A DNA stretch of 64,000 nucleotides from Clostridia bacterium (GTDB lineage: Bacteria; Bacillota; Clostridia; Peptostreptococcales; Anaerovoracaceae): positions 1-64,000 of the forward strand of contig JAKSSL010000002.1 of NCBI GenBank assembly GCA_024403115.1, in the 5' to 3' direction. Under the pieces are notes generated by a model. That model was not told where the DNA came from. It ran no database searches and was given only the letters and a program-made list of their open reading frames with translations. The stretch's first letter is position 1. Each line of letters begins with the position of its first letter. The position numbers and the translations under genes are program-made. This document shows, piece by piece, positions 1 through 8,574 of the stretch.

Positions 1-1445
1 AAAACTTCAACTAAAGGCATTTCAAGTTCTTGGAATATCTTAAATAAATCTTCCTTTTCTAGCTCCTTTTTCAGTCTTTCGACTAATACTTTAAGCTTGT
101 TAAAATACTCTTTTAAATAGGAAATATAAGCCTCTGACGGATCAAAGAATAATGATATTTGCTCATTTCCATCTAAAATATCCTTTTCTTTGATAATATC
201 TCCAAGTAAATTTTCATTGCATAAAGCTTCAAAGCTGTAATCTGATTTTGTTGGATTTATAAGGTATGCAGCGATTTCTGCATCAAAAACAGCATTGAAC
301 TCTTTGCATCCTAATGACATTAAATCATAAAGCTGATCTTTAAGACCATGGCCTATAAGTTTAAGCTCTGAAATCTTAGAATCTAAACCATCAAATTTAT
401 CTAAATAATAAAGCTTATCCTCACATAAGAAAGCTACGGCATAAAGCTCAGGCTTTGAAACATGGCTATTATTGGAAAAGACTTTAATCATTAGCTCTTT
501 GTCTTTCAATTCATCAAGGAAATCCAAATTAGAAGGCTTTAATACTTCAAAGTCCACATTTACCACGTCTTCCTTGACTTCTTCCAGCTCTAATTCCTTC
601 AAAAACTTGTTGAATTCAAGCTTTCTATATATTTCAATCAATTCGTCGTAGTTGTAGTCAACCACTTTAAAATCGGAAATTTCAAAATCAATAGGTGTAA
701 AAACATTGATGGTAGCAAGCTTTTTGCTCATCATTGCCATCTGTTCATTTTCTTGAACCTTGTTGCGAAGCTTTTCATTTTCAATCTCATCAGAATGAAC
801 TATCAATTCTTCCACAGAACCAAATTGTTCCAAAAGCTTCATAGCAGTTTTTTCACCAACTCCAGGCAAACCTGGAATATTATCGGATTTATCCCCCATT
901 AAACCCTTTAAATCAATAAATTGCTTTGGAGTACAGTTATATACTTCAAGCATTTTATCGTGATCAAATAAATCAAACTCAGTAACGCCCTTTTTGGTAT
1001 AAATAACTTTTGCAATATGAGTGCAAAGTTGGAAAGAATCTCTATCTCCAGTAACAATTAAAGGCTCAAGTCCCTCTTCTTCAGCCACTCTTGATACAGT
1101 TCCTATAATGTCATCAGCCTCAAAACCATCCATTTCAAGGGTTTTAATATTCATAGCGTGAAGTATATCCTTAAGGATAGGCATTTCCATTGCAAGTTCA
1201 GGTGGCATGCCCTTTCTTCCCGCCTTGTATCCTTCAAAAGCCTCGTGTCTAAAAGTAGGAGCTTTTCTATCAAAAGCAACAGTTAAGTATTCAGGACTAT
1301 AATCTTTCATAATCTTGGAAAGCATGTTTAAAAAGCCATATATACCTTGGGTATATATACCATCCTTGGTAATCATTGGCTTTTGCATTGCATAATATGC
1401 ACGATTTATTAAGCTGTTTCCATCGATTATAACTATTCTTTCCAT
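1..1445 (-). CDS. polA: DNA polymerase I, N-terminal part (runs off the window)
   Basis: About 481 N-terminal codons are present; the reading frame is still open at base 1, so the polymerase domain lies outside the window. The start is the ATG at 1445. The protein opens with the 5'-nuclease signature IVIIDGNSLINRAYYAM and continues with YKAGRKGMP and MDGFEADDIIGT, typical of the flap endonuclease domain (about residues 1-290). A 3'-5' exonuclease-like domain follows; where proofreading enzymes carry a DxE motif the sequence reads VFSNNSH, and a later strand reads FDAEIAAYLINP. The proofreading site therefore looks degenerate, as in Bacillus-type Pol I (family knowledge). Role: gap filling, primer removal and repair. 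No clear Shine-Dalgarno sequence is visible; a GAAGG lies in the arm of the hairpin just upstream. Confidence 0.95.
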   Translation of the reverse strand, partial: MERIVIIDGNSLINRAYYAMQKPMITKDGIYTQGIYGFLNMLSKIMKDYSPEYLTVAFDRKAPTFRHEAFEGYKAGRKGMPPELAMEMPILKDILHAMNIKTLEMDGFEADDIIGTVSRVAEEEGLEPLIVTGDRDSFQLCTHIAKVIYTKKGVTEFDLFDHDKMLEVYNCTPKQFIDLKGLMGDKSDNIPGLPGVGEKTAMKLLEQFGSVEELIVHSDEIENEKLRNKVQENEQMAMMSKKLATINVFTPIDFEISDFKVVDYNYDELIEIYRKLEFNKFLKELELEEVKEDVVNVDFEVLKPSNLDFLDELKDKELMIKVFSNNSHVSKPELYAVAFLCEDKLYYLDKFDGLDSKISELKLIGHGLKDQLYDLMSLGCKEFNAVFDAEIAAYLINPTKSDYSFEALCNENLLGDIIKEKDILDGNEQISLFFDPSEAYISYLKEYFNKLKVLVERLKKELEKEDLFKIFQELEMPLVEV

Positions 1446-1458
1446 AATAAAGATAAAG

Positions 1459-1484
1459 CCTTCGGCCCAATATTGGACCGAAGG
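1459..1484 (-). terminator. Hairpin between ackA and polA
   Basis: On the minus strand a 10-bp stem (CCTTCGGTCC pairing with GGGCCGAAGG, loop AATATT) follows the ackA stop and is followed by a T-rich stretch, CTTTATCTTTATT. It probably terminates ackA. Its 3' arm contains GAAGG about 14 bases before the polA ATG, so it may also affect polA translation. Confidence 0.65.
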
Positions 1485-1503
1485 TATAAATTAAATATTA
1501 ATA

Positions 1504-2700
1504 TTAAGCTTCAACTAATTCTAAAGTATCTCTTGCAATCATTAATTCTTCGTTTGTAGGGATTAATAAGATCTTAATCTTTGAATCTGCTGCTGAGATG
1601 ATTCTTTCTTCACCTCTAACATTGTTAAGTTCTTCATCAATCTTGATACCTAAAGCATCCATGTTTTCGCAGATCTTAGCTCTCATGCTTGCTGAGTTTT
1701 CGCCAACACCAGCTGTGAATACGATAGCATCGCATCCGTTCATTTCTGCAAAGTATGAACCGATATATCCCTTAACTCTCTTAGCGAATACGTCTAAAGC
1801 TAATCCAGCTCTTTCGTTTCCGTCCTTCATAGCTTCTTCAATATCTCTGAAGTCACTTGAAACACCTGAAATACCTAGAACACCTGACTTCTTGTTTAGA
1901 ACTGTATCCATTCCAGCTAAGTCTAAACCTTCTTTAGCTCCAACGAATGAAACGATTGCAGGGTCTAAATCGCCTGATCTAGTTCCCATTACAAGACCTT
2001 CTAATGGAGTAAGACCCATTGAAGTGTCATATACTTTACCGCCGTTTACTGCTGCACATGATGCACCATTACCTAAGTGGCAAGTGATGATCTTAAGATC
2101 CTTAAGGTCTTTTCCTAACATTGCAGCTGCTCTTTGTGAAACGTACTTGTGGCTTGTTCCGTGGAATCCATATCTACGAACGCCGTACTTTTCATAATAT
2201 TCATAAGGAACTGCGTAAATGTAGCTTTCAGCTGGCATAGTTTGATGGAATGCTGTATCGAATACTGCTACCATTGGAGTGCTTGGCATTAATTTTTGAC
2301 AAGCAGCGATACCCATTAAGTTTGCAGGGTTGTGTAAAGGTGCTAGTTCAATACATTCTTCTAATGCTTTGATTACATCATCAGTGATAAGAACTGATTG
2401 AGCATACTTTTCACCAGCGTGTACAACTCTGTGACCTACTGCTCCGATTTCATCCATTGATGCTACAACGCCATGATCCTTGTCTTGTACTGCTGCAAGA
2501 ACTTGTGCAATTGCATCATTGTGATCCTTCATTGGAACTTCAGTCTTAACCTTGTCATCACCGATTTTTTCATGAGTGATAACTGAGCCATCCATGCCAA
2601 TTCTTTCAACTAAACCCTTTGCTAAAAGCTTTTCACCGTCCATATCAATTACTTGATACTTAAGTGATGAACTTCCACAGTTAATAACTAATACTTTCAT
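1504..2700 (-). CDS. ackA: Acetate kinase
   Basis: A 398-residue protein that interconverts acetyl phosphate plus ADP and acetate plus ATP, the ATP-yielding step of acetogenic fermentation in the cytoplasm. The N-terminus [17 protein letters not shown] is the ASKHA phosphate-binding motif. Other family hallmarks are [62 protein letters not shown] and FTAGVGENS. The start at 2700 is chosen over an upstream in-frame codon because GGAGG lies 6 bases before this ATG and homology begins here. Full length for the family. No pta gene lies beside it; the neighbours are tsf upstream and polA downstream, each separated by a hairpin, so it appears to be transcribed alone from its own promoter. Confidence 0.98.
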   Translation of the reverse strand: MKVLVINCGSSSLKYQVIDMDGEKLLAKGLVERIGMDGSVITHEKIGDDKVKTEVPMKDHNDAIAQVLAAVQDKDHGVVASMDEIGAVGHRVVHAGEKYAQSVLITDDVIKALEECIELAPLHNPANLMGIAACQKLMPSTPMVAVFDTAFHQTMPAESYIYAVPYEYYEKYGVRRYGFHGTSHKYVSQRAAAMLGKDLKDLKIITCHLGNGASCAAVNGGKVYDTSMGLTPLEGLVMGTRSGDLDPAIVSFVGAKEGLDLAGMDTVLNKKSGVLGISGVSSDFRDIEEAMKDGNERAGLALDVFAKRVKGYIGSYFAEMNGCDAIVFTAGVGENSASMRAKICENMDALGIKIDEELNNVRGEERIISAADSKIKILLIPTNEELMIARDTLELVEA

Positions 2701-2746
2701 TTGTTGCCTCCATATTAATAAAAATTGTACATAAAATACTATTATA

Positions 2747-2775
2747 ATTATACTCTTTTTATACTCAAAATTCAA
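2747..2775 (-). promoter_or_regulatory. Promoter of ackA
   Basis: Minus-strand -35 TTGAAT (2770-2775), 17-bp spacer, -10 TATAAT (2747-2752). A second TATAAT copy follows directly. It lies between the tsf terminator and the ackA ribosome binding site. Confidence 0.75.
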
Positions 2776-2798
2776 TAAAATTTAATCTTTAAGACATT

Positions 2799-2830
2799 AA
2801 AAAATGCCCTGAAATTTTCAGAGCATTTTT
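2799..2830 (-). terminator. Terminator after tsf
   Basis: A minus-strand stem of about 14 bp (AAAATGCTCTGAAA with TTTCAGGGCATTTT) ends in a T run, 16 bases past the tsf stop codon. It closes the rpsB-tsf unit. Confidence 0.85.
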
Positions 2831-2845
2831 CTTTTCAATATAGAA

Positions 2846-3937
2846 TTAAGCATTCATTTGTTTAGCTACTTCTTCAGCAAAGTTTTCTTCCTTCTTTTCG
2901 ATACCTTCGCCTACTTCGTATCTAACAACCTTAGCAATTGAAAGTGACTTGTCAACTGATTCTAAATACTTAGCAACAGTTTGCTTTCCATCTTCTGCTC
3001 TTACATAAACTTGGTCTAATAAGCAGATTTCCTTTAATTGCTTTGAAACACGGCCTTCAACAAGTCCTGAGAAGATCTTGTTTCCTGCGATTTCTTCCTT
3101 ATCAGCTACAGCTAATTCAGCAAGCTTAGCCTTACCTTCTTCTGAAATGAAGTTAGGTAGGAAGTTGAAATTGAAGCCCTTGTCAGCTCTCTTTTCAGCT
3201 AATGTTGCAGTATCTTCTTCGCCCCAAACACCATCTACAGCCTTGTCTAATAAAGCATTTAGAATTGGCTTTGGTAGTGAGAATGGATCGTTTAATGCGC
3301 TTTCTAAAGTTTGCTTCTTAATCTTTGCAAGTTCATCCTCTGAAATGTCATTTCTTGATACATATTGAGGGTTCATTGCAGCTACTTGCATAGCAATGTT
3401 TGTTAAAGCAGCCTTAGTGTCATCTGTAGCAGGGCCGTTTCCAACTACTACTACACCGATTCTTCCGCCACCGTGAACATATGAAGTAACAACATCACCG
3501 CTAAGCTTTTCAAATCTTCTAAGTGAAAGGTTTTCACCAATCTTAGCAATCTTTGCTGTTAAAACATCTGCTACTGTTGAGTCTTCAAAGCTCATAGCCT
3601 TGAAAGCGTCAAGGTCATTGTTATCAGTAGTTAAAGCTAATTTCGCTAAATCATTAACGAAGTTAACAAATTCTTCATTCTTTGAAACGAAGTCTGTTTC
3701 GGAATTAACTTCTACTAAAGCAGCAGTCTTTCCGTCTTCTGATAAAGCAATCTTAACTAATCCTTCAGCAGCTACTCTTCCAGCCTTCTTTGCAGCCTTT
3801 GCAAGACCTTTTTCCTTCAAAAAGTCTACAGCAGCCTCTAAGTTACCATCTGTTTCAACAAGAGCCTTCTTGCAATCCATCATGCCAGCTCCTGTCATGT
3901 CTCTTAATTCTTTTACTAATGCAGCTGTTACAGCCAT
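2846..3937 (-). CDS. tsf: Elongation factor Ts, with an internal insertion
   Basis: 363 residues; nucleotide exchange factor for EF-Tu in the cytosol. The N-terminal UBA-like part (VKELRDMTGAGMMDCKKAL) and the core motif VEVNSETDFVSKNEEF are standard. The strand YVHGGGRIGVVVV and the C-terminal GRVSKQLKEICLLDQVYV are also typical. Between about residues 215 and 285, where the family usually has a short linker before the VEGR motif, there are roughly 60 extra residues (NDPFSLPKPIL ... NFNFLPNFISEEGKAKL). That explains a length well above the usual 280-310. AGGAGG lies 7 bases before the ATG. It follows rpsB by 18 bases in the conserved rpsB-tsf pair; pyrH and frr, common next genes, are not here. 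Confidence 0.97.
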   Translation of the reverse strand: MAVTAALVKELRDMTGAGMMDCKKALVETDGNLEAAVDFLKEKGLAKAAKKAGRVAAEGLVKIALSEDGKTAALVEVNSETDFVSKNEEFVNFVNDLAKLALTTDNNDLDAFKAMSFEDSTVADVLTAKIAKIGENLSLRRFEKLSGDVVTSYVHGGGRIGVVVVGNGPATDDTKAALTNIAMQVAAMNPQYVSRNDISEDELAKIKKQTLESALNDPFSLPKPILNALLDKAVDGVWGEEDTATLAEKRADKGFNFNFLPNFISEEGKAKLAELAVADKEEIAGNKIFSGLVEGRVSKQLKEICLLDQVYVRAEDGKQTVAKYLESVDKSLSIAKVVRYEVGEGIEKKEENFAEEVAKQMNA

Positions 3938-3955
3938 TTTGGTACCTCCTAAATA

Positions 3956-4696
3956 TTATGCTTCTTCAACTACTTCTTCTACTACTTCTTCAGCTTCAAC
4001 AACATCGTTAGCTTCACCTTCGTGAGCTTCGATAATAGCGTCAGCCATCTTAGCTGCGATTAACTTTACAGCTCTAATAGCGTCATCGTTAGCTGGAATT
4101 ACATAATCAACATCATCAGGGTCACAGTTTGTATCACAGATACCAACTACAGGAATTCCTAAAATTCTTGCTTCCTTGATAGCAATCTTTTCCTTCTTTG
4201 GATCAACTACGAACATTGCTCCAGGCATTCCCTTCATGTCCTTGATTCCGCCTAAGTACTTTTCAAGTTTTTCAGCTTCGCCTTGTAACTTGCTTACTTC
4301 CTTCTTTGAAAGCTTTTCAAAAGTTCCATCTTCAGCCATTGCATTGATATCATTTAATCTCTTGATTCTGTTTGCAATAGTCTTGTGGTTTGTAAGCATT
4401 CCGCCTAGCCATCTTTCGTTTACATAGAACATTCCGCATCTTAAAGCTTCATCCTTGATTGCAGCTTGAGCTTGCTTCTTAGTTCCAACAAATAGAACTG
4501 GCTTACCGCTTTCACCAACTTCTTTCATGAAGTCATAAGCTTCGTCTACCTTACCAACTGTCTTTTGTAAGTCGATAATATAGATTCCATTTCTTTCTGC
4601 GAAGATGTAAGGAGCCATCTTAGGGTTCCATCTTCTTGTTTGGTGTCCAAAGTGTACACCTGCTTCTAGTAATTGTTTCATTGAAATTACTGCCAT
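3956..4696 (-). CDS. rpsB: 30S ribosomal protein S2
   Basis: 246 residues; late-assembling small-subunit protein. The start at 4696 gives [19 protein letters not shown] and has AGGAGG 5 bases upstream; an in-frame codon 30 bases further upstream is not preferred. Family motifs include [38 protein letters not shown] and [19 protein letters not shown]. The C-terminus ends in a Glu/Val-rich acidic tail. It is the first gene of the rpsB-tsf transcript, read from the promoter at 4849-4877 through a 146-base leader with paired segments, which suggests leader-based feedback control as known for S2 operons. Confidence 0.98.
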   Translation of the reverse strand: MAVISMKQLLEAGVHFGHQTRRWNPKMAPYIFAERNGIYIIDLQKTVGKVDEAYDFMKEVGESGKPVLFVGTKKQAQAAIKDEALRCGMFYVNERWLGGMLTNHKTIANRIKRLNDINAMAEDGTFEKLSKKEVSKLQGEAEKLEKYLGGIKDMKGMPGAMFVVDPKKEKIAIKEARILGIPVVGICDTNCDPDDVDYVIPANDDAIRAVKLIAAKMADAIIEAHEGEANDVVEAEEVVEEVVEEA

Positions 4697-4842
4697 TGTT
4701 TTCCTCCTGGTTTTTAATACTTCCACAAAGCCTTACTCTTGCTAAACCTGACAGACAGAACGGTCAGGCACCTTTATTACAAGGGACTTTGTGTGATAAT
4801 TTACTAATGTTTCGAGCCTATATGTATATAAAGTCGAAACAC
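4697..4842 (-). promoter_or_regulatory. Structured 5' leader of rpsB-tsf, possible S2 autoregulatory element
   Basis: Between the predicted transcription start (about 4842) and the rpsB ATG the RNA can form an 8-bp hairpin (4834-4841 with 4808-4815). It can also form an outer stem CACAAAG/CTTTGTG (4787-4793 with 4724-4730) enclosing CCTGAC/GTCAGG (4763-4768 with 4747-4752). No terminator-like T run is present, so control would act at translation. The assignment to an S2 leader is inference from position and structure. Confidence 0.45.
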
Positions 4843-4848
4843 CCGTAT

Positions 4849-4877
4849 ATTATATAGCTAAATTGTTTAATTTGCAA
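4849..4877 (-). promoter_or_regulatory. Promoter of rpsB-tsf
   Basis: Minus-strand -35 TTGCAA (4872-4877), 17-bp spacer, -10 TATAAT (4849-4854). The -35 lies only 5 bases past the stop codon of the LytTR gene. Confidence 0.8.
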
Positions 4878-4882
4878 GGTTT

Positions 4883-5182
4883 TTATCTATAAAAATTAAT
4901 AATTTCTTCCTTGAAATTTCTTTTAAAATTTTTGCAGTAATACAAAAAGTTCCCATCTCGAAAAACTATCTTGTCGTAGTCGATCACCTTAACTCTATTT
5001 GCGTTTATAAAGCAATGTTTATTAAGTGATATAAAATATTCTGGCATATCAATATTATTTATATTCTCATAGTAGCTATAAGTATCACCGTCTAAATACA
5101 CCTCCATCTTACGGTTGTTTTTAATAATATAATCTATGTCCTCGAAATCAATAATAATAAGTTTCCTCTTTGTTTTTAACAT
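4883..5182 (-). CDS. Stand-alone LytTR-type DNA-binding protein
   Basis: About 99 residues from the ATG at 5182, which has GAAAGG 5 bases upstream. A second ATG at 5212 is possible, but it lies only 6 bases past the -10 box. The sequence fits a single LytTR domain: an N-terminal strand IIIDFEDIDYIIKNNRKMEVYL, then YFISLNKHCFINANRVKVID, then the C-terminal strand pair DGNFLYYCKNFKRNF. No receiver or membrane domain is attached, so it is an orphan regulator rather than a two-component response regulator. A perfect 24-bp palindrome covers its -35 region, suggesting autoregulation. Its targets are unknown. It lies just upstream of rpsB in the same direction but does not share that promoter. Confidence 0.75.
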   Translation of the reverse strand: MLKTKRKLIIIDFEDIDYIIKNNRKMEVYLDGDTYSYYENINNIDMPEYFISLNKHCFINANRVKVIDYDKIVFRDGNFLYYCKNFKRNFKEEIINFYR

Positions 5183-5218
5183 TAAAACCTTTCTCTTATC
5201 CTCAATACTCATGACTAA

Positions 5219-5248
5219 ATTATATCTTGTAAAAGCTTGAAATTTCAA
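5219..5248 (-). promoter_or_regulatory. Promoter of the LytTR gene
   Basis: Minus-strand -35 TTGAAA (5243-5248), 18-bp spacer, -10 TATAAT (5219-5224). The -35 is inside a perfect palindrome. A transcript from here would start at or just inside the ATG at 5212, which favours the downstream start at 5182. Confidence 0.6.
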
Positions 5249-5254
5249 GCTTTT
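5231..5254 (-). promoter_or_regulatory. Perfect 24-bp palindrome over the LytTR -35 box, candidate operator
   Basis: Half-site AAAAGCTTGAAA followed directly by its exact reverse complement. It covers the -35 of the LytTR gene, so a bound protein would block RNA polymerase. A short T run beside it on the plus strand could also make it hairpin-like in RNA, but no plus-strand gene ends here. Confidence 0.5.
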
Positions 5255-5330
5255 TCTTTCGACAAACACTAAGAATTAAAAGCTTGTAAACACTAGATTC
5301 AAAGGCTTTGTAATTATGAAATATCGACAT

Positions 5331-5359
5331 AAAAAAAGCATAGCTGATGCTATGCTTTT
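5331..5359 (-). terminator. Terminator after the beta-CASP ribonuclease gene
   Basis: Minus-strand stem AAAAGCATAGC / GCTATGCTTTT (5334-5344 with 5349-5359), loop ATCA, followed by a T run; 4 bases past the stop codon. Confidence 0.88.
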
Positions 5360-5362
5360 GTA

Positions 5363-7018
5363 TTATTGAACTCGATCTTCTTCTGTAACTTGTTCTCCTA
5401 GATTTATAGTATCCTTTTCTAGTTGAATGATTGTGTTTCTAATCTTATCGATTTTGTCTCTGGACATATCCATTCCCATGGCAATATCAGTTGAATCAAG
5501 TATCTTTTCAATGTTTGTATGAATATTTGCGATTCTATTACGTAAATCTTGAATTTTCTTATCATCGTAAGCTTCAGCAATTGCCTCATCATAATTAGTA
5601 AGCTTATCATTTTTAAGATCAAATTCGCTATTGCCTTCAACAACTATAGGTTTATAGCCCAGATTTTCATTAACATATTTTGCAAAATCACGCTTGGCAT
5701 CCATTTCACCGTGAACCAAGAAGATATTGTTAGGTTCTTTTTCAAAGCCCTTTAACCATGAAACTAAACCATCTCTATCGGCGTGTCCTGAGAATCCGTC
5801 AAGGTTTACAATTTCAGCGTTAACATGAACTTGTTCTCCAAATAGAGTTACCTCCTTTTGGCCATCTACGATTAAACGGCCCAAAGTACCTTCAGCTTGA
5901 TAACCTACGAAAATGACCGTATTTTTACCATCCCATAGATTGTGCTTTAAGTGATGTCTAATACGACCAGCTTCGCACATTCCACTGGCTGAAATGATGA
6001 TTTTTGGTGAACTGTCATTGTTTAAAGCCTGCGAAGCTGCAGTTGTTCTAGTAAATTCCAAATTAGGGAAATCCAAAGGATTGTCGCCACTTAATATGTA
6101 TTCTTTCGCTTCTTCATCAAAAACTTGAGCATTTCTACGGAAAACTTCAGTAGTAGTTGTTGCCATAGGACTATCGATGTATACCTTTATGGATCCTAAG
6201 ATATCGTGATATTCCTGATTTCTCTCGTAAATATTATTAAACTCGTAAATAAGTTCTTGAGTTCTACCAACGGCAAAAGATGGAATGATTACTGTACCAC
6301 CACGCTTAATTGTCTTAACAACAGCTTCCAAAAGTCCATCAATACTAGTTGAATTCTTTCCATGTAAACGATTTCCATAAGTTGTTTCCATGATTAAATG
6401 GTCAGCCTTTTTGATTATAGTAGGATCACGTAAAATAGGTCTATCCATTACACCCAAATCCCCTGAAAATACAATCTTTGAAGTATTTCCTTCTTCAGTG
6501 ACCCAAAGCTCAGTTATAGCAGAACCTAGAATGTGACCTGCATCATTTAAACAGAATTTCATATCATCGTTTAAAGTGATTAATTGGTCGTAAAGTACTG
6601 GCATAACTTGAGTTAAAGCTTTTTCAGCATCTTCCATTGTATATAAAGGTTCAACTGCTTTCTTGCCTGCACGAAGATTTCTCTTTGATTGCCATATTGC
6701 ATCCTGCTCATGAATATGAGCGCTGTCTCGAAGCATAACCTCAAGTAAATCTGCAGTGGCATCAGTGCAGTATATCTTACCCTTAAAACCACGTTTTACC
6801 AATAGAGGAATTCTACCGCAGTGGTCAATATGAGCATGGCTTAAAATTAAGGCTTCAATCTCTGAAGGATTAAATGGAAATGCTTCTAAATTTAAAGCTT
6901 CCATAGCCTTACCGCCTTGGAATTGGCCACAGTCAAGTAATACATTATGATTTTCTGTTGTAATTAAATGGCAGGAACCTGTTACAGTAGTTGAAGCTCC
7001 ACAAAATTTAATTTTCAT
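5363..7018 (-). CDS. MBL-fold beta-CASP ribonuclease-like protein
   Basis: 551 residues; a CPSF73/YSH1-type metallo-beta-lactamase with a beta-CASP domain, expected to cleave RNA in the cytosol. Zinc motifs are present in order: SHAHIDHCGRIP (HxHxDH), GHILGSAITE and FSGDLG. Beta-CASP motifs follow: ETTYGNRLH, IPSFAVGRTQEL, SASGMCEAGRIRHHLK and DGFSGHADRDGL. About 75 C-terminal residues after the catalytic core are charged and probably helical. The ATG has AGAGGTGA 4 bases upstream. It is the last gene of a tight four-gene operon, 14 bases behind the PHP phosphoesterase, and is closed by a strong terminator. It is not RNase J by architecture; the closest description is the bacterial single-chain beta-CASP ribonuclease family. 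Confidence 0.9.
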   Translation of the reverse strand: MKIKFCGASTTVTGSCHLITTENHNVLLDCGQFQGGKAMEALNLEAFPFNPSEIEALILSHAHIDHCGRIPLLVKRGFKGKIYCTDATADLLEVMLRDSAHIHEQDAIWQSKRNLRAGKKAVEPLYTMEDAEKALTQVMPVLYDQLITLNDDMKFCLNDAGHILGSAITELWVTEEGNTSKIVFSGDLGVMDRPILRDPTIIKKADHLIMETTYGNRLHGKNSTSIDGLLEAVVKTIKRGGTVIIPSFAVGRTQELIYEFNNIYERNQEYHDILGSIKVYIDSPMATTTTEVFRRNAQVFDEEAKEYILSGDNPLDFPNLEFTRTTAASQALNNDSSPKIIISASGMCEAGRIRHHLKHNLWDGKNTVIFVGYQAEGTLGRLIVDGQKEVTLFGEQVHVNAEIVNLDGFSGHADRDGLVSWLKGFEKEPNNIFLVHGEMDAKRDFAKYVNENLGYKPIVVEGNSEFDLKNDKLTNYDEAIAEAYDDKKIQDLRNRIANIHTNIEKILDSTDIAMGMDMSRDKIDKIRNTIIQLEKDTINLGEQVTEEDRVQ

Positions 7019-7032
7019 ACTATCACCTCTTA

Positions 7033-7830
7033 TTACTTTACATTATCATCGTGAAGATCGGAACCAGATGTTACATGCATATGGAAACGACCTGCAATTT
7101 GTACAAATTCAAAGCATTCCTTTTCGCTATGGAATGGATGGAAAGCTTCTACGCCCTTTAAACCATATTCTTTGTACTTTTTAAGCATTAAAGCAATGTT
7201 TTTATAGAATTCTTTGCTTTCTCTTTCACCAATTTTCTTTGTTTTACCAGGATGAGCAAAGACAGGCATTCCACCAGCATTTGCAATTAGTTTAATTGCT
7301 TCTTCTGGCTTAATGCGTTCCATTTTAACGGCTTTAACCCTTTCATCTAAAAGTATCTTATCAAAGGCTTCTTGATAGTCTTTGGCATATCCTTTGTTGA
7401 CTAAAGCTCTTGCAAAATGAGGTTTACCATAATATTTTTGCTTTTCATGCTGTGTTAAATCCTCATAAGTAAGCTCATAACCCATTTCATTTAAAACTTG
7501 AAGGAGTTTGTCGTTTCTAACTTGCCTTCTCTTCTTGGCTTCCTCTACATATTCTAAAAGTTCTGGGTTTTCTTCATCGAAATCATATCCCAAAATATGA
7601 ATATTGATTCCATCTTCGTTTCTACATGATATTTCAATACCATTAATAACCTTAATTTCAACGGCTTCTGCTGCAATTTGAGCCTCTGTAAGCCCTGAAA
7701 TAGTATCGTGATCTGTAATGGAAATAATATCATAGTCTAATTCCTTGTATTTCTTACAGATATCTGTTGGCTTTAACATGCCATCTGAATGAGTGCTATG
7801 AATGTGATAATCAACCTTATATTCGTCCAT
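7033..7830 (-). CDS. PHP-domain phosphoesterase (TrpH/RNase AM-like)
   Basis: 265 residues. The N-terminus VDYHIHSTHSDGMLKP carries the first metal ligands (HxH...D) of the PHP fold. TDHDTISGL and the later VFAHPGKT and TSGSDLHDDN supply the rest. This subgroup includes enzymes that remove phosphate from 3',5'-nucleoside bisphosphates and trim RNA 5' ends (established for the E. coli relative); which activity applies here cannot be read from sequence. The ATG lies 8 bases beyond the stop of the membrane-protein gene, with AGGAGG close before it. Its immediate neighbour is a beta-CASP ribonuclease, which makes a role in RNA turnover plausible (inference). Confidence 0.88.
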   Translation of the reverse strand: MDEYKVDYHIHSTHSDGMLKPTDICKKYKELDYDIISITDHDTISGLTEAQIAAEAVEIKVINGIEISCRNEDGINIHILGYDFDEENPELLEYVEEAKKRRQVRNDKLLQVLNEMGYELTYEDLTQHEKQKYYGKPHFARALVNKGYAKDYQEAFDKILLDERVKAVKMERIKPEEAIKLIANAGGMPVFAHPGKTKKIGERESKEFYKNIALMLKKYKEYGLKGVEAFHPFHSEKECFEFVQIAGRFHMHVTSGSDLHDDNVK

Positions 7831-7838
7831 AATACCTC

Positions 7839-8561
7839 CTAATATTGCTTTACAAACAAAACTTTTCGTCTTGTAAGCTTATATGTTATATAAAGAAATG
7901 CTAACGCTAGTATTACTGTAAAAATAGTCTGTGTATAGCCTATAAAATGGCTATAATCATCGTTTAATATTAATATTCCTAAGTTGGCTTTCTTAGATAA
8001 ATGAGCGGCTGATACAAAGCCCAGGCTCTTCTTATACAAACTGCTTACAAACATTAATATGTCTAAAGCTATTGTAATTATTCCTGTTACAAACATACTA
8101 AGCTGATAAGCTAGGAAAAGTTGTTCCTTTCCCCTTCGCTTTATCATGTATAAGTATGCTATCACCTCAACAACTAAAGCCCCCAGACCTATTAAAGTTA
8201 TGAAGTTTAATTTATCACGAAAATCTAGTAAAAACTGCTCTTCTTTATCATTGAAAACAGGATCAACACTATATCCATTATCAATATTAATATTCACATC
8301 GTCGCTAAAAGACAAAAAGAAATCACCCATTTTAGCTGACATCTCAGCATTTGAGAGCGTGATATTTGTGTTGTAAAGGTTTTCCGACTCGTTTAGATAG
8401 TAGGAAAACACCTCTTCTGATCTAAAAACCAGGTTTAATGATAAAGTGATGATTATAATGGGCATCAACAAAATTGTAGTTGTTTGAAATAGCCTGTATA
8501 GACTTTTCTTGCCCTCTTTCACCTTTACTTTTCTGTAATTTTCAAGCATTAAATTTCTCAT
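7839..8561 (-). CDS. Membrane protein, DUF1461-like
   Basis: 240 residues with an N-terminal membrane segment (about residues 25-46), an extracytoplasmic region of about 70 residues, then three further membrane segments (about 118-138, 153-172 and 213-230). Order and topology resemble the DUF1461/TIGR01906 integral membrane family, whose members have one N-terminal helix, an external domain and a C-terminal helix cluster; this match is by overall pattern only. No catalytic motif was recognised. The start at 8561 has AGGGGA upstream; an ATG four codons later is also possible. It lies in the middle of the TM2-PHP-ribonuclease operon with gaps of 13 and 8 bases. Function unknown. Confidence 0.6.
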   Translation of the reverse strand: MRNLMLENYRKVKVKEGKKSLYRLFQTTTILLMPIIIITLSLNLVFRSEEVFSYYLNESENLYNTNITLSNAEMSAKMGDFFLSFSDDVNINIDNGYSVDPVFNDKEEQFLLDFRDKLNFITLIGLGALVVEVIAYLYMIKRRGKEQLFLAYQLSMFVTGIITIALDILMFVSSLYKKSLGFVSAAHLSKKANLGILILNDDYSHFIGYTQTIFTVILALAFLYITYKLTRRKVLFVKQY

Positions 8562-8574
8562 ATTATTCTATCCC

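Noticed and set aside
1-1445. A gap in coding content at the window start
   Set aside because: Translation from 1445 shows an uninterrupted polA frame that simply runs off the edge.
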